A stretch of 53,573 nucleotides of DNA. Source: Candidatus Pseudoruminococcus merdavium (GTDB lineage: Bacteria; Bacillota; Clostridia; Oscillospirales; Ruminococcaceae). Under the pieces are notes generated by a model. That model worked only from the letters and a program-made list of their open reading frames with translations, did not search any database and had not been told where the DNA came from. The position numbers were made by a program, and so were the translations under genes. Shown here in pieces: positions 15,411 through 25,553 of this stretch. Location: contig CAJFSS010000007.1 of assembly GCA_904419745.1 (NCBI GenBank), positions 64,001-117,573 of the forward strand, read 5' to 3'. Numbering within the stretch: position 1 is the first letter of the stretch; each line of letters starts with the position of its first letter.

Positions 15411-16369
15411 CCCTGCACCTCCCCGCGTTGGACAACGACTCCGATCCGTTCTCCGTCCGTAGTAAAGACCACGGAGCCGTTTTGCTCAGTGGTATAATAC
15501 GGCGTACTGAAAGCCCACAACAACTCTAACGTCTCCTTATGTGGATGCCCATAAGAGTTATCTTTCCCGCAGCAAATGACTGCATACTGTGGGGAAACCG
15601 CTTCCAAAAAAGCCCGGCTGGTAGAGGTACTACTTCCGTGGTGCCCCAGTTTGAGCACATCGCTGTCGAGTTTTTCCCCATACTGTGCGATGAGATCCTC
15701 CTCTGCCTGTGTTTCCGCATCCCCGGTAAACAAAAACGAAGCCTTTCCATATTCCAGCTTGGCCACTACGGAGAAGTTGTTTAAATCCTCATATTCCCGC
15801 ACTGGACCGAGGATGGAAAGGGTTACTCCATCGGCAAGCGCAAACGTTTCGCCCGCGCTTGCCTCCTGAACCTGCACGCCCTGTTCCAATGCCGTCAACA
15901 TGACCTCCTCATAGGCTTTTGTGGTGGGGATGGTTTCCTGCGGAATATAAGGCATCAGAAGCATATCCACCTCCACCGCCTGCATGACCTCATCCAATCC
16001 CCCAATATGATCGGAATGTGGATGAGTCCCAATTGCAAAATCCAATTTGGAAATCCCCTGCTCCTTCAGATAAGTAAGCACATCTTCGCCCCGTCCGTTT
16101 TCCCCCGCATCAATGAGCAAGGTTTTCTCTCCGGTGCGAATAAGGATACTGTCCCCCTGCCCCACATCGATAAAGTGAACGGAAACATCTCCCTCCACCG
16201 CTTCGGTCAGAGAGGTACCGCCTCCCCTGGGTGAAACTTTCCCAGACAACTCACTCCAGGAAGGAACTCCAGGAATTGGGAAATATTCGGACACGGTAAT
16301 CAGAAATGCGCAGACAAATACCACTGTTCCTGTGAGAAGGGAAAGGAATCTCTTGTGTTTTTTCCTCAT
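15407..16369 (-). CDS. ComEC-like metallo-beta-lactamase-fold hydrolase, membrane-anchored
   Basis: A 320-residue protein with an N-terminal hydrophobic anchor (about residues 8-28) and an extracytoplasmic metallo-beta-lactamase fold. FIDVGQGDSILIRTG and THPHSDHIGGLDEV (the HxHxDH metal motif) are followed by LFTGDAE and KLGHHGSSTSTS, which is the ComEC C-terminal-domain pattern. ComEC's membrane channel is absent. Proteins like this may be secreted nucleases or phosphodiesterases; the role is not established. It overlaps ygiQ upstream and DUF3006 downstream by four bases each. Confidence 0.88.
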   Translation of the reverse strand: MRKKHKRFLSLLTGTVVFVCAFLITVSEYFPIPGVPSWSELSGKVSPRGGGTSLTEAVEGDVSVHFIDVGQGDSILIRTGEKTLLIDAGENGRGEDVLTYLKEQGISKLDFAIGTHPHSDHIGGLDEVMQAVEVDMLLMPYIPQETIPTTKAYEEVMLTALEQGVQVQEASAGETFALADGVTLSILGPVREYEDLNNFSVVAKLEYGKASFLFTGDAETQAEEDLIAQYGEKLDSDVLKLGHHGSSTSTSRAFLEAVSPQYAVICCGKDNSYGHPHKETLELLWAFSTPYYTTEQNGSVVFTTDGERIGVVVQRGEVQG

Positions 16370-18300
16370 CGTTTTCCCCGTTTATAGGAAGGTGATTTTC
16401 CAGCGGCATTGCGTCCTGCACCGCGCCGCGGGGCCTTGGTATTATAACGGGAGATACGGCGCTGTTTTTCTCTTTTTGGGGCGAGTTCCTCCAGCAGTTT
16501 TCTGGTTTTGGGGTCAAGGGGAATCAGACAATTTTCCCCGGAGCCGATTAAATCCGTCCGGTGGGCTTTGATGAGCGCGCGCACGACGATCTCCCGGTTC
16601 TGCGGGCGAAAATACTGGAGCAGAGCGCGCTGCATCGCCTTTTCCTCCGGTGTGCGCGGGACATAAACCTCCTGCATGGTATAGGGATCGAGCCCGGTAT
16701 AGAACATACAGGTGGACACGGTCGCCGGGGTGGGATAAAAATCCTGCACCTGTTCCGGGCGGATATGGTTTTTTTTCAAAAACAACGCCAGTTCCACTGC
16801 GCTCTTGAGCGTGGAGCCGGGGTGAGAAGACATCAGGTAAGGGACAAGATACTGCTCTTTCCCCGCCGCTTTGGTCAGGCGGTAAAATTTTTCCTGGAAT
16901 TTCTCATAGGTTTCAATATGCGGCTTGCCCATCTTGTCCAGCACTGCGGCAGCGCAGTGCTCCGGCGCGACTTTCAGCTGGCCGCTGACATGATGGCGCA
17001 CAATTTCATCCAAAAATTTTTCATCCTTGTCCGCCACCACATAATCAAAACGGATCCCAGAACGGACAAACACCCTCTTTATCCCCGGGATTTCCCGGAT
17101 TTTCCGCAACAGGTTAATATATTCCGTATGATCGACAACCAACTGTTTGCAAGGGGTAGGGGCAAGACATTTTTTCCCCTTGCACATACCGTATTTCTTC
17201 TGCTTTTCGCAGGAGGGCCGGCGGAAATCCGCCGTGGGACCGCCAACGTCATGGATATAGCCCTTGAAGCGAGGATTGTAAGTCATATTGCGCGCCTCAT
17301 TGAGTACGGATTGTTCACTCCGGCAGGTGATATACCGGCCCTGATGGAACGCAAGCGCGCAGAAATTGCACGAGCCAAAGCATCCGCGGTTGTGCGCAAT
17401 GGAAAACTCCACTTCCTTGATGGCGGGGACGCCGCCCTCTGCCTCGTAAGAGGGATGGTACATGCGCTGGTACGGCAGGGAATAGACATAGTCCAGCTCT
17501 TTTTGCGTCAGCGGGGCGGCCGGTTTGTTTTGCAGCAGGTATTTCCCCTGGCAGCGCTGCACCAGGTTGCGCCCGGTCATATAATCGTGCTCGTCAAATT
17601 CCAGCCGGCTGGAACGCGCGTAGGCCACTTTATCGGTACTGACCTTTTCAAAAGAATCACATTCCAAAAATTTTTCCGGCAGGTGCTCAAAATCCGTTAT
17701 CACGCAGGTACCGAGGATATCCGTCATTTCCTTGACGGGTTCCCCCGACGCAAGGCGCTTTGCAATCTCCACAGTCTGATGTTCACCCATACCATAGCTT
17801 AAAATATCCGCCCCGGAATCAAAGAGGATGGATCGGCGCACCTTATCATCCCAGTAGTCATAGTGGGCAAAACGGCGCAAGGACGCCTCAATCCCACCAA
17901 TGACAACAGGAATATCCCCATAGGCTTCCCGGATCCGGTTGCAGTAGACAATGACGGCACGATCCGGGCGCCTACCCGCCTGATTTCCCGGGGAATAAGC
18001 GTCGTCATGCCGCCGTTTTTTAGCGGCAGTATAATGCGCTACCATGGAATCAATATTGCCGGCGCTCACCAGAAAGCCCAGTTTTGGCCTGCCAAAACGT
18101 TTGAAATCCTCACAGTTTTTCCAGTTCGGCTGGCTGAGCATCGCCACTTTATAACCCTTGTCTTCCAGCAGACGGGAGATGATCGCCGCGCCAAAGCTGG
18201 GATGGTCGACATAAGCGTCGCCTGAAACATAGACAAAATCCGGCTGTTCCCAGCCACGCTGTTTCATCTCCTGATAGGTGATTGGTAAAAAATCGCTCAT
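16366..18300 (-). CDS. ygiQ: YgiQ family radical SAM protein
   Basis: A 644-residue radical SAM enzyme. The start at 18300 follows AAGGAGC and gives MSDFLPITYQEMKQRGWEQP. The N-terminal domain carries PDFVYVSGDAYVDHPSFG. The radical SAM cluster CFGSCNFCALAF lies near residues 307-318 and binds the 4Fe-4S cluster and SAM. A C-terminal domain with PGSTLKSAVELALFLK is conserved in YgiQ. The last 35 residues are basic and low-complexity. The biochemical reaction of YgiQ remains unknown. It starts 46 bases after ftsK and overlaps the MBL-fold gene by four bases. Confidence 0.93.
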   Translation of the reverse strand: MSDFLPITYQEMKQRGWEQPDFVYVSGDAYVDHPSFGAAIISRLLEDKGYKVAMLSQPNWKNCEDFKRFGRPKLGFLVSAGNIDSMVAHYTAAKKRRHDDAYSPGNQAGRRPDRAVIVYCNRIREAYGDIPVVIGGIEASLRRFAHYDYWDDKVRRSILFDSGADILSYGMGEHQTVEIAKRLASGEPVKEMTDILGTCVITDFEHLPEKFLECDSFEKVSTDKVAYARSSRLEFDEHDYMTGRNLVQRCQGKYLLQNKPAAPLTQKELDYVYSLPYQRMYHPSYEAEGGVPAIKEVEFSIAHNRGCFGSCNFCALAFHQGRYITCRSEQSVLNEARNMTYNPRFKGYIHDVGGPTADFRRPSCEKQKKYGMCKGKKCLAPTPCKQLVVDHTEYINLLRKIREIPGIKRVFVRSGIRFDYVVADKDEKFLDEIVRHHVSGQLKVAPEHCAAAVLDKMGKPHIETYEKFQEKFYRLTKAAGKEQYLVPYLMSSHPGSTLKSAVELALFLKKNHIRPEQVQDFYPTPATVSTCMFYTGLDPYTMQEVYVPRTPEEKAMQRALLQYFRPQNREIVVRALIKAHRTDLIGSGENCLIPLDPKTRKLLEELAPKREKQRRISRYNTKAPRRGAGRNAAGKSPSYKRGKR

Positions 18301-18346
18301 ATACGCTCCTTTATGTATCAAGACACTGCAAAACTCTCCCGGGAAG

Positions 18347-21133
18347 TCATTCCTCCTGAGAGAGGTTCATTTCCATCCATTGCTGTTTGGTCATCAGCAC
18401 CTGACGGGGTTTGCCCCCGCCCTCACTCGGGCCGACAATCCCCCGCTGTTCCATTTCGTCCACCAGGCGAGCGGCGCGTGCATAGCCCAGGCGCAGCCTC
18501 CTTTGCAGCATGGAAGTAGAGGCCTGTCCCGCTTCCACTACCAGTTCAATGGCCTGCGGGAGCATATCATCGACTTCGTCAAAGCCACCGCCGCTGCTAT
18601 CCCCCTTGCCCTTTTCCTTTACAGCAAGGCGATCGATTTCCGAAATGACGTCCTCATCATATTCCGCGGTCTTCGTCTGCTTGATATAGTCGACTACGCG
18701 TTCAATTTCCTTATCGCTGACAAAGCAGCCCTGCACTCTCTGCGGTTTAGAGGAACCCATTGGGTAAAAGAGCATGTCGCCTTTCCCGAGCAGCTTTTCC
18801 GCGCCTCCGGAATCCAGGATGGTACGGGAATCGACCTGGGAGGAGACGGCAAAGGCAATCCGGCTGGGGATATTCGCCTTGATGACGCCGGTGATGACGT
18901 CGACCGACGGGCGCTGGGTTGCAATGACCAGGTGCATTCCGGCGGCGCGCGCCATCTGTGCCAAACGGCAGATGGCGTCCTCCACTTCGTTTGGAGCCGC
19001 CATCATCAGATCCGCAAGCTCGTCAATGATAATGACAATCTGAGGCATTTTCTGCATGCCTTCAGTGCGCTCCGCCAGCTCGTTGAATCCACGGATGTCA
19101 CGCACTGCGTTATCGGCAAACAGTTTATAGCGCTCGAGCATCTGAGTAACCGCCCAATTGAGCGTGCCGGCCGCTTTCCTTGGATCGGTGACAACCGGGA
19201 CCAGCAGATGCGGAATCCCATTATAAATGCCGAGTTCCACCACTTTTGGATCCACCATCAGAAGTTTGACGTCCTCCGGGCTGGACTTGTAAATGAGACT
19301 CATAAGAATCGAGTTGATGCACACAGATTTACCAGAGCCAGTGGCGCCGGCGATAAGCAGATGCGGCATTTTGGCGATATCCGCCACAACAACCTTACCT
19401 GCGATATCACGGCCTAGCGCAATGGTCAGATTGCTTTTGGCATCCACAAATTCGTTGGAATCAATGATTTCCCGGATGGAAACCATGCTCTGCACACGGT
19501 TTGGAATTTCAATCCCCACCGCTGCTTTATTGGGAATAGGCGCTTCGATACGTACGCCTGCCGCAGCAAGGTTCAGGGCGATATCATCCGCAAGGCCCGT
19601 GATCTTACTGATTTTCACCCCAGCGGACGGTTGGAGTTCAAAACGGGTGACCGCTGGTCCTTTTGAAATATTGATGATTTTTGTCTGCACGCCAAAGCTC
19701 TTAAGCGTTTCTACCAGACGGTCGCCTTTTTTGATCTCATCGCTCATATCTCCCTGAGAGGAAGCAGACGGTTCGTTAAGTAAGGTGATCGGCGGGCCGT
19801 ATTCCTCCGCTACAGGGGGCTTCAGATCCTCTTGCGTCAAAGATTCCGGCATCTGCTGTAGGGTGGTCTCTTTCACCGGCTGCCCGATGGGTTCCTCTGA
19901 AGAAATAAAGTTTCTGAGAGGTTCGTCTTCCAGATCCTCCTGCTCCGGGATCCCCACCTTCTGTGCAAGGGAGAGATCCCGCTGAGCCTGTTCTTTCCGG
20001 ACGGCATCCTGGTAGTTTTTAATGGCGCGGTCAATCGCCTCGTCAAATTCTGCCTGCTGTTCGTGTGGCAAAATAACGCTGAGTTCTTTTTCCAATGGGT
20101 TTTTCTCTTCCTCTTTCGTAGGAAATTCCTCCGGGGCTTCAGTCGCCATTACCTCAATCGGGGTAAAGAGGTCTTTCACTGAAACGGGTTCCTCCGGCTC
20201 TGGTGTGGGAAGAGGTTGTCCATTCTTCGGAGTGGTCGAAACCATTTTGTCAAACTCAATACGCGGGGCAGGCTGTTCAGCCGGTGTGGGCTGAGACTGT
20301 ACTTTTGGCTCCTTTGCCCCAAAAATACCAAAGAACTGCCGCTTGGGGGATTGTTCTTTTTCCTCCGCATGCAGTACATCCAGCGGAATAGGCATCTCCG
20401 CCGGGACAGTTTTGGCAACCCTTTGCTTTTGGGAATCCGGCCCCAGATCCACATCGATATTAAAGCGTGCTTCTCTTGCTGCACGCGCCTCCTTATGTGC
20501 CTGTGCCTGTTCGATATAAGTTGTCTCCAGCTGTTTGACCGGCGTGGAGACGGAGCGAAACAGATCAATAAGCGTAAATCCAGTAAAGATCATCAAGAAG
20601 ACAAAAATCAATAAAACGATCGTAATTCCCGCCCCAAGATTGCCAAAGAGCGAGGAGAGCGGCCATGCTACCAATCCTGCCGCCACGCCGCCGCCGCGGA
20701 GTTTGACTCCATTTGTATACAACGATGCTACCTGTTCAAAGAAGTTCTGTCCGGTAATTTCCGCAGAGCCAAAGATCTGGATGGCGCTGGAAATCAGGAT
20801 AAGGAGCAGGAAAGCCTGTACCACTTTTACACCAATGGCATGGAACGGACGATCCAACGAAGCCAATACGGCAATATAAATCATCAGTGGGGCAATTAAA
20901 AATGCACAGGCGCCGAACAGGCCAAACACCGCATCGTGGCAGAATTTCCACACGTTTTGCCCGGAAATCAGAGTCAATGCGGCAAACAAAATCCCAACCG
21001 CAAATAAAACTACTGCCCAAAGCTGCTGCCGATGCCTGCGCATCTCCTCCACCTGGGCTTTGGTCGGCCGTTTCGCGGCAGTTTTTTTGGAAGACGCTGG
21101 TTTGCGTGTTGTTTTTCGTTTTTGCTGTGGCAT
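18347..21133 (-). CDS. ftsK: FtsK/SpoIIIE DNA translocase
   Basis: A 928-residue DNA pump. The ATG at 21133 ([12 protein letters not shown]) follows GGAGGTG. Four membrane helices occupy about residues 30-190. A Pro/Glu/Gln-rich linker runs to about 450. The motor follows, with Walker [16 protein letters not shown] near 590-605 and Walker [16 protein letters not shown] near 697-711. The gamma domain, a winged helix that reads DNA polarity sequences ([20 protein letters not shown]), ends the protein. Only one such gene is present here, so it could serve cell division, sporulation, or both. It is downstream of tepA-ylzJ as in Bacillus. Confidence 0.95.
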   Translation of the reverse strand: MPQQKRKTTRKPASSKKTAAKRPTKAQVEEMRRHRQQLWAVVLFAVGILFAALTLISGQNVWKFCHDAVFGLFGACAFLIAPLMIYIAVLASLDRPFHAIGVKVVQAFLLLILISSAIQIFGSAEITGQNFFEQVASLYTNGVKLRGGGVAAGLVAWPLSSLFGNLGAGITIVLLIFVFLMIFTGFTLIDLFRSVSTPVKQLETTYIEQAQAHKEARAAREARFNIDVDLGPDSQKQRVAKTVPAEMPIPLDVLHAEEKEQSPKRQFFGIFGAKEPKVQSQPTPAEQPAPRIEFDKMVSTTPKNGQPLPTPEPEEPVSVKDLFTPIEVMATEAPEEFPTKEEEKNPLEKELSVILPHEQQAEFDEAIDRAIKNYQDAVRKEQAQRDLSLAQKVGIPEQEDLEDEPLRNFISSEEPIGQPVKETTLQQMPESLTQEDLKPPVAEEYGPPITLLNEPSASSQGDMSDEIKKGDRLVETLKSFGVQTKIINISKGPAVTRFELQPSAGVKISKITGLADDIALNLAAAGVRIEAPIPNKAAVGIEIPNRVQSMVSIREIIDSNEFVDAKSNLTIALGRDIAGKVVVADIAKMPHLLIAGATGSGKSVCINSILMSLIYKSSPEDVKLLMVDPKVVELGIYNGIPHLLVPVVTDPRKAAGTLNWAVTQMLERYKLFADNAVRDIRGFNELAERTEGMQKMPQIVIIIDELADLMMAAPNEVEDAICRLAQMARAAGMHLVIATQRPSVDVITGVIKANIPSRIAFAVSSQVDSRTILDSGGAEKLLGKGDMLFYPMGSSKPQRVQGCFVSDKEIERVVDYIKQTKTAEYDEDVISEIDRLAVKEKGKGDSSGGGFDEVDDMLPQAIELVVEAGQASTSMLQRRLRLGYARAARLVDEMEQRGIVGPSEGGGKPRQVLMTKQQWMEMNLSQEE

Positions 21134-21223
21134 TGGCCGCACCTCCATCATTGCCGGAACAAAGAGTGCACGCCCGGGGTTCCGGCAATTTCCTGAGGCG
21201 TTAATATGTAAAGTTCCTTCCAT

Positions 21224-21469
21224 TTACACACGGAAGGAAGTACATTCTTCAAAGTTTTTTTCCGGGGTTGAATGGGAAAATGCCGACCCCGGGGCATACT
21301 GTGGATTAAGGTAATCCCTTGGATTGGTAGAAACCAACCGGCACAGGGTCTCCTGTGCACCGTCTTTACAAAGCCCAAAATACACAGTCCCTTTCGCACA
21401 AAACTGTTCCGGTTCAGTTTGTTCGGGAAACAAGACACATTGTTCCGGGAGAATGGTATGCAAAATCAC
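21224..21469 (-). CDS. ylzJ: YlzJ-like protein
   Basis: An 81-residue protein starting [17 protein letters not shown], with [17 protein letters not shown] as the conserved block of the YlzJ family. In Bacillus the ylzJ gene lies between tepA and spoIIIE, exactly as here. Function is unknown. The start codon is GTG at 21469 and overlaps the tepA stop by four bases (GTGA). It is 90 bases upstream of ftsK. Confidence 0.85.
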   Translation of the reverse strand: MILHTILPEQCVLFPEQTEPEQFCAKGTVYFGLCKDGAQETLCRLVSTNPRDYLNPQYAPGSAFSHSTPEKNFEECTSFRV

Positions 21470-22245
21470 GCCGTCCCCCCCTCCTTTTCAGAAGTATCCA
21501 AGGCAGTTTCCCGATTTTTCTCAATCAGTTCATAGAGTTTTTCAATGGCGTCGCTCAAACCGCCGAGACCATCAATAAGCCCTTCTTCCACCGCCTGTGT
21601 CCCATCAATAGAAGTTCCAACATCCATCATCAGTTGTCCAGTCTGCATCATCAGTTTTTCAAAACGCTCGGCTGGAATGTGAGAATTTTCTGTAACAAAG
21701 CTGACAATCCGCTCCTGCATTTTTTCAAAATAGGAGAGCGTCTGTGGAACCCCGAGCACTAAACCATTCATCCGCACTGGATGAATGGTCATCGTCGCCG
21801 TGGGGACAATAAAGGAATACTGCGCGCTGACAGCCAAAGGCACGCCAATAGAATGCCCTCCGCCAAGTACCAGGGAAACTGTCGGTTTTTTCATGCCGGC
21901 AATCAGTTCCGCAATGGCAAGCCCGGCTTCCACATCCCCTCCAACGGTATTGAGGATGATCAGGAGTCCTTCGATTTCCGGGTCTTCCTCAATGGCGACC
22001 AGCTGAGGAATTACATGTTCGTATTTGGTTGTTTTATTTTGAGACGGCAGCGTATAGTGCCCTTCAATCTGCCCGATAATTGTCAGGCAATGGATGACGT
22101 GTTTGCCTTTGGTTGGAGTAACGGAACCCATATCCACAATCTGTTGTGTCTGCTGCGAATTTTCCCCGTCATCTTCCTTAGTCGGAGATGTTGGTTCTAT
22201 TGGTTCATGAACCGCATTTATTTTCTTTTTCTTTTCTTTTGACAC
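21466..22245 (-). CDS. tepA: TepA/ClpP-fold serine protease
   Basis: A 259-residue ClpP-like cytoplasmic protease. The GTG at 22245 is chosen because AAAGGTGTG precedes it; open reading upstream has no similarity to the family. A polar N-terminal stretch of about 45 residues precedes the ClpP fold. The nucleophile is Ser132 in [11 protein letters not shown] and the His is His155 in [11 protein letters not shown]; the [17 protein letters not shown] strand-helix is typical. TepA was first described as assisting protein translocation and was later considered a germination or spore protein protease in Bacillus. It starts the tepA-ylzJ-ftsK-ygiQ operon, with a clear promoter at 22364-22391. Confidence 0.88.
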   Translation of the reverse strand: MSKEKKKKINAVHEPIEPTSPTKEDDGENSQQTQQIVDMGSVTPTKGKHVIHCLTIIGQIEGHYTLPSQNKTTKYEHVIPQLVAIEEDPEIEGLLIILNTVGGDVEAGLAIAELIAGMKKPTVSLVLGGGHSIGVPLAVSAQYSFIVPTATMTIHPVRMNGLVLGVPQTLSYFEKMQERIVSFVTENSHIPAERFEKLMMQTGQLMMDVGTSIDGTQAVEEGLIDGLGGLSDAIEKLYELIEKNRETALDTSEKEGGTA

Positions 22246-22363
22246 GCAATCACACCTTTCGGAATGCCGGAATTTCCGGTTTTTCCTAGTGTTCCCGCAT
22301 CCCGTTCCCCTATTCAAATGGGATAGGAAATCCACGTGCCAACTACTTTACATAAGTATTTTT

Positions 22364-22391
22364 ATTATATCATGTGCGGGGTAATTGTCAA
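22364..22391 (-). promoter_or_regulatory. sigma-A promoter of the tepA-ylzJ-ftsK operon
   Basis: TTGACA (22391-22386), 16-bp spacer, TATAAT (22369-22364) on the minus strand. It gives a leader of about 110 nt before the GTG at 22245. Confidence 0.8.
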
Positions 22392-22478
22392 ACAAATCAG
22401 TACGCAAGTTCTTTGTAAAACCGACAAAAAAATCATAACACATCCCGGATTTCTCGTTTCCTATGATTTTACACACAA

Positions 22479-22517
22479 AAGCAGGAGTATGGCAGATGGT
22501 TTGTCATACTCCTGCTT
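22479..22517 (-). terminator. strong terminator after the carbon-nitrogen hydrolase cluster
   Basis: A 13-bp perfect stem AAGCAGGAGTATG (22479-22491) with CATACTCCTGCTT (22505-22517). On the minus strand it is followed by TTGTGTG. It closes the transcript that begins near 27380 or within the cluster. Confidence 0.75.
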
Positions 22518-22623
22518 ACGACCAGGGTTCCCTTGTCCCTCTTTTCTTCCGCAACCGCAGAACAACTCCACATAAAAATGGGAATAACGAAATGCAGGGA
22601 TCTGCTTTGCAATTTCCTATTTT

Positions 22624-23343
22624 TTAGACATCCACAATGAAAAGCCCTTCTTTCCCCATGGGCAAGCATTCCTTTATTTCTCCGTCTGCAAAATGATAAC
22701 AACCGCCAAAAGCAGGTTTTTCACCATCCACGATAGAATTGATAAAGAGTACATCAGAACAAACCGTATTTGCTTGCTTTAAATAATCTGCAAGTTCCGC
22801 GTTTATCCATTCTTCTATAGAAAAGTTTACAAATACGGGCCAGAACAGCAAATCTGTTCCTTGGAGAAAGCGTTCGGGATAGTCCCATAAATCCCCACAC
22901 AGAGCAATCAGGCAGTTTTTATCCTGATATGAAAATAGCTTTACAGCATCGCCTTCTTGATAATGAGAATCAGTATGCCAAAACTCTTTCCAACCTTTGG
23001 AAATCCTACGATATAAATGCAATAATTTTCCGTTGCTTAATACCGCACAAGAGGAATACAATGCATTTTCGCATTTTTCGATAAATCCAAACAGCAAATC
23101 GACGCCAATCTCAGCAGTCCATTTGGATAATTGAGTGAATTCTGGTGAAGACAGGGACACAGCCGTATTTTTATCAATTTCATAATCCCACTTCAGACAC
23201 TCAAATCCCTGTAGATAGCTTTCCCCGAAACAGAGCAAATCCGCGCCCATCGTCTTTGCCTGAAGCATATATTTTTCTATCTGTGACAGATTGAATCCGA
23301 TATTGCAGGCAATAAACCTTGCGGAAGCCAACGCTATTTTCAT
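22624..23343 (-). CDS. carbon-nitrogen hydrolase (nitrilase superfamily)
   Basis: A 239-residue cytoplasmic hydrolase starting MKIALASARFIACNIGF behind GAGGGG. The Glu-Lys-Cys triad is visible: Glu in LLCFGESYLQGF, Lys in YRRISKGWKEFWH, Cys in LIALCGDLWDYPERF. The family hydrolyses amides, nitriles or carbamoyl groups. The substrate is unknown and the sequence is divergent from the better-conserved homologue at 29488-30318. It is the last gene before the terminator at 22479-22517 and follows a gene fragment (23429-23617) at 85 bases, so it may belong to the same transcript as the membrane-protein cluster. Confidence 0.85.
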   Translation of the reverse strand: MKIALASARFIACNIGFNLSQIEKYMLQAKTMGADLLCFGESYLQGFECLKWDYEIDKNTAVSLSSPEFTQLSKWTAEIGVDLLFGFIEKCENALYSSCAVLSNGKLLHLYRRISKGWKEFWHTDSHYQEGDAVKLFSYQDKNCLIALCGDLWDYPERFLQGTDLLFWPVFVNFSIEEWINAELADYLKQANTVCSDVLFINSIVDGEKPAFGGCYHFADGEIKECLPMGKEGLFIVDV

Positions 23344-23428
23344 AAAAACCCCTCGTAAAAACAATTTCATGGCGGCGCACATGATACCATAAACCCCAGG
23401 ATACCGTCTGCCTTTTCCCGGGCGGTTC

Positions 23429-23617
23429 TCATTCCTCCGGGGAGCCCGGTTCCTGCGTTCCCCGCCCAATCCGGCGGCCCTTTCGCCACAGGAGGAAAAC
23501 CAGCACGCCGCAGAGGATGGGGACAGCGAAAAACAAAAGTCCGGTTCTGATATGGAATAGGAGAGCCCACAACGTCTTTAGATTCTCATAGAGAAAACCA
23601 TACAGGAAAGGAGTTTG
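23429..23617 (-). pseudogene. C-terminal remnant of the small membrane-protein paralog
   Basis: In the frame of gene 23618-24490, after its TAA, an open stretch of about 62 residues runs to TGA at 23431-23429. The segment LLFFAVPILCGVLVFLLWRK repeats the C-terminus of the 162-residue neighbour (24539-25027), and the DNA from about 23433 to 23528 is nearly identical to 24545-24640. The preceding residues (FLYGFLYENLKTLW) align loosely with FGFVYDFSPFWQG of that protein. There is no plausible start codon with a ribosome site. I read it as the tail of a degraded tandem copy. Confidence 0.6.
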
Positions 23618-24490
23618 TTACAAGCCGGGCGTGTGCTTTTTCCCGGGACATGTCTTTTCCCTATACACCTGATAGATTCCAGCGCCAGAAAACAGCGCCA
23701 TAACAAGATACCCCGCGGACAATCCCCACCATGGAATTTCATTCACAGGATAGAAAAACAGCAGGCAATATCCGCGCAGGACGGAAAGAACCAGATCCGG
23801 GGCAATCCCATACGCGAGGAATACTGAAAACCCCAGGCACCCCCATACAAGCATCCCTATCAAAAAACCGGTGCTCCGCTCTTTATAAAGGCACACGGAC
23901 AACAGGAAGCAGAGCAGCAGATACCCCGCAAACAGAAGAATGCTCCCAATCCCCCCGATCCTATCCTGCGGAAGGAACGCCAGCAATCCAGGCAAAAGCA
24001 ATATCATCGGGCAGAGCGCTTGAAAAAGCCGCTTGCGAAAGGAGGGGCGCCGCTCCACCCTTCCCCGCCCGGCATGGCGGTACAGCAGCAGGAGGAGAGC
24101 CGCCATGCTGCTATCGATCAGGAATAAAAGCAGATAGTTTTCCTGATCAATGAGGAAAAACGAGTGGTAAAAAGCGGGTAGCAGCAGGAAATACAGCCCC
24201 ATGCTTCCGGACAAAAAAGTGAAAGCAGCCGCTGCCAGCGCAGCAACCCAGTAAATAAGCAGAAATTTTAAAAATTTGGAAAACCCAATGGAAAGGGACA
24301 AAAGCGCGAGCACAACCGTTCCCACTGAAACCAAAGCCAACCAGATCCAGGCGTTTTCCTCTTTGGGATACCAGCCGAATACATTCTCCTTTGCCCATGG
24401 AAAAAAGGTGCCGAGAAACAACAGCACCGTCCCCAGGCTGATCAGCGCCCGGTACCATGCGGCTGCGGTTCCATCCCTTCTGTCAGCCAT
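23618..24490 (-). CDS. multi-pass membrane protein of unknown function
   Basis: A 290-residue protein with about eight to nine hydrophobic segments and few charged residues between them. It starts MADRRDGTAAAWYRALISLG behind GGAGGG. The first external loop is aromatic (FFPWAKENVFGWYPKEENAW), and one cytoplasmic loop is Arg-rich (RHAGRGRVERRPSFRKR). I recognise no family. It follows the small membrane gene at 24539-25027 by 48 bases, in which a relic of the secreted gene's tail lies, and precedes a paralog remnant. Its place in the run of membrane and secreted genes suggests a joint envelope function, but nothing defines it. Confidence 0.75.
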   Translation of the reverse strand: MADRRDGTAAAWYRALISLGTVLLFLGTFFPWAKENVFGWYPKEENAWIWLALVSVGTVVLALLSLSIGFSKFLKFLLIYWVAALAAAAFTFLSGSMGLYFLLLPAFYHSFFLIDQENYLLLFLIDSSMAALLLLLYRHAGRGRVERRPSFRKRLFQALCPMILLLPGLLAFLPQDRIGGIGSILLFAGYLLLCFLLSVCLYKERSTGFLIGMLVWGCLGFSVFLAYGIAPDLVLSVLRGYCLLFFYPVNEIPWWGLSAGYLVMALFSGAGIYQVYREKTCPGKKHTPGL

Positions 24491-24507
24491 CGCATTTCCC
24501 TCCTTTA

Positions 24508-24533
24508 TCAGGTCGGCTGGATGTTTCCGAGCA
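24508..24533 (-). pseudogene. relic of the secreted protein's C-terminal codons
   Basis: The plus-strand stretch GTCGGCTGGATGTTTCCGAG here is nearly the same as GTCGGCTGGATATTTCCAAG at 25558-25577, where it encodes the end of the secreted protein (LGNIQPT). Here it encodes LLGNIQPT then TGA. No gene body remains. It suggests an earlier tandem duplication of the [secreted gene + small membrane gene] pair. Confidence 0.4.
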
Positions 24534-24538
24534 GGCTC

Positions 24539-25027
24539 TCATTCCACCGAAGAGCCCGGTTCCTGCGTTCCCCGCCCAATCCGGCGACCCTTTCGCCACA
24601 GGAGGAAAACCAGCACGCCGCAGAGGATGGGGACAGCGAAGTACAGGAGATACATTCCCGCATCAACGATCCCCTGCCAAAATGGGGAAAAATCATAAAC
24701 GAATCCAAAGGCAACCGGCAAAACGGAAATCCACAGAAAAATCGGAGCATCCCGTCCCAGAAACTGGAAAAGGAATCCAATCGTACCCATCAGCCAAAAC
24801 ACCCCAATGACGGAAATCGTATCTATCAGGCAGTAATGCCAGGAGACATACAAAAGGCCGAAGTTCCCGAAGATGTAAATCAGGCTGCACGCCGTGCTCA
24901 GCCAAGTGGAATCCCGGTATCCCATGGATGTTTCGAAAAACCCCACCAAGGTGCTTAGCAGATAGAGCGCGGCAAACCCAAGCCCAATGAACACGCGCGC
25001 CAGAACCTGTTTTCTTCCGATATCCAT
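24539..25027 (-). CDS. small membrane protein, tandem paralog 2
   Basis: A 162-residue protein with five predicted membrane helices. The ATG at 25027 follows AGGAGGTG; a longer reading upstream overlaps the neighbour and lacks a ribosome site. It shares with the protein at 25054-25533 the pattern FWL.GT.G in helix 3, P..... S.LP...G..YD before helix 4, and VPILCGV...LW.K at the end, so the two are paralogs of an unnamed family. A third copy survives as a fragment at 23429-23617. The C-terminal tail is basic (RKGRRIGRGT). No function can be assigned. Confidence 0.75.
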   Translation of the reverse strand: MDIGRKQVLARVFIGLGFAALYLLSTLVGFFETSMGYRDSTWLSTACSLIYIFGNFGLLYVSWHYCLIDTISVIGVFWLMGTIGFLFQFLGRDAPIFLWISVLPVAFGFVYDFSPFWQGIVDAGMYLLYFAVPILCGVLVFLLWRKGRRIGRGTQEPGSSVE

Positions 25028-25053
25028 GGAAGCACCTCCTGTATGCGGAGTTT

Positions 25054-25533
25054 TCAATTTTCTATTATAGTACCTTCCGAGGCGGAGTTCCTATTTTTCT
25101 TTGCTTTCTTCCAAAGCCGAAAGATCTGTACCCCGCAGAGGATGGGCAACACAGAGTAAACCACTGCAAACACTGCATAATACCACAGCTGATCCACGCC
25201 GTCATAAGCCATCCCTACGACCAGCGGCAGCGCGGAAATCCCCAGGATGGGAACCGGATTGCCCGTACACAATTCCCATAAGATCCCAGCCGTACCGCTC
25301 AGCCAGAACAGGCCGATCAGAAGGAGCACATCCAAAAACCCCTTGCGAAACGAATACCAGATCATTGCCAGATTGAGAAGTAAAAACAGGATGGAAAGCG
25401 CGGAAATCCATGGCTTGGTGGGATTCGTCAGCAGTGCCGTCTGATAGAGCCCCTGATATACAGTCAGACCCCAGAGGGCAATCAAAATACACCAAACAAC
25501 TACCCGGGATAACAAATCTCTCCACGAAAACAT
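25054..25533 (-). CDS. small membrane protein, tandem paralog 1
   Basis: A 159-residue membrane protein with about five helices. The ATG at 25533 has GGAGG eight bases upstream; an ATG five codons earlier has none. It is a paralog of 24539-25027, sharing FWLSGTAGILWEL, ALPLVVGMAYDGVDQLW and SVLPILCGVQIFRLWKK. The gap to the next gene is 26 bases and to the secreted gene 20 bases, so all appear co-transcribed. Function unknown. Confidence 0.75.
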   Translation of the reverse strand: MFSWRDLLSRVVVWCILIALWGLTVYQGLYQTALLTNPTKPWISALSILFLLLNLAMIWYSFRKGFLDVLLLIGLFWLSGTAGILWELCTGNPVPILGISALPLVVGMAYDGVDQLWYYAVFAVVYSVLPILCGVQIFRLWKKAKKNRNSASEGTIIEN

Positions 25534-25553
25534 CGTCTGTTCCTCCATATGAA

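Noticed and set aside
15407-16369. A full ComEC DNA channel
   Set aside because: Only the metallo-beta-lactamase-like domain with one membrane anchor is present; the ComEC membrane domain is absent.
16561-17802. A 413-codon open frame on the plus strand
   Set aside because: It lies entirely antisense to ygiQ, whose motifs are clear. It has no ribosome site or recognisable domain and reflects codon bias of the real gene.
18278-19417. A 379-codon open frame on the plus strand
   Set aside because: It is antisense to the ftsK motor domain and the end of ygiQ; no family features or ribosome site.
24508-24780. A 90-codon minus-strand frame ending LLGNIQPT
   Set aside because: It overlaps the better-supported membrane gene in another frame; only its last few codons are meaningful, as a duplication relic.
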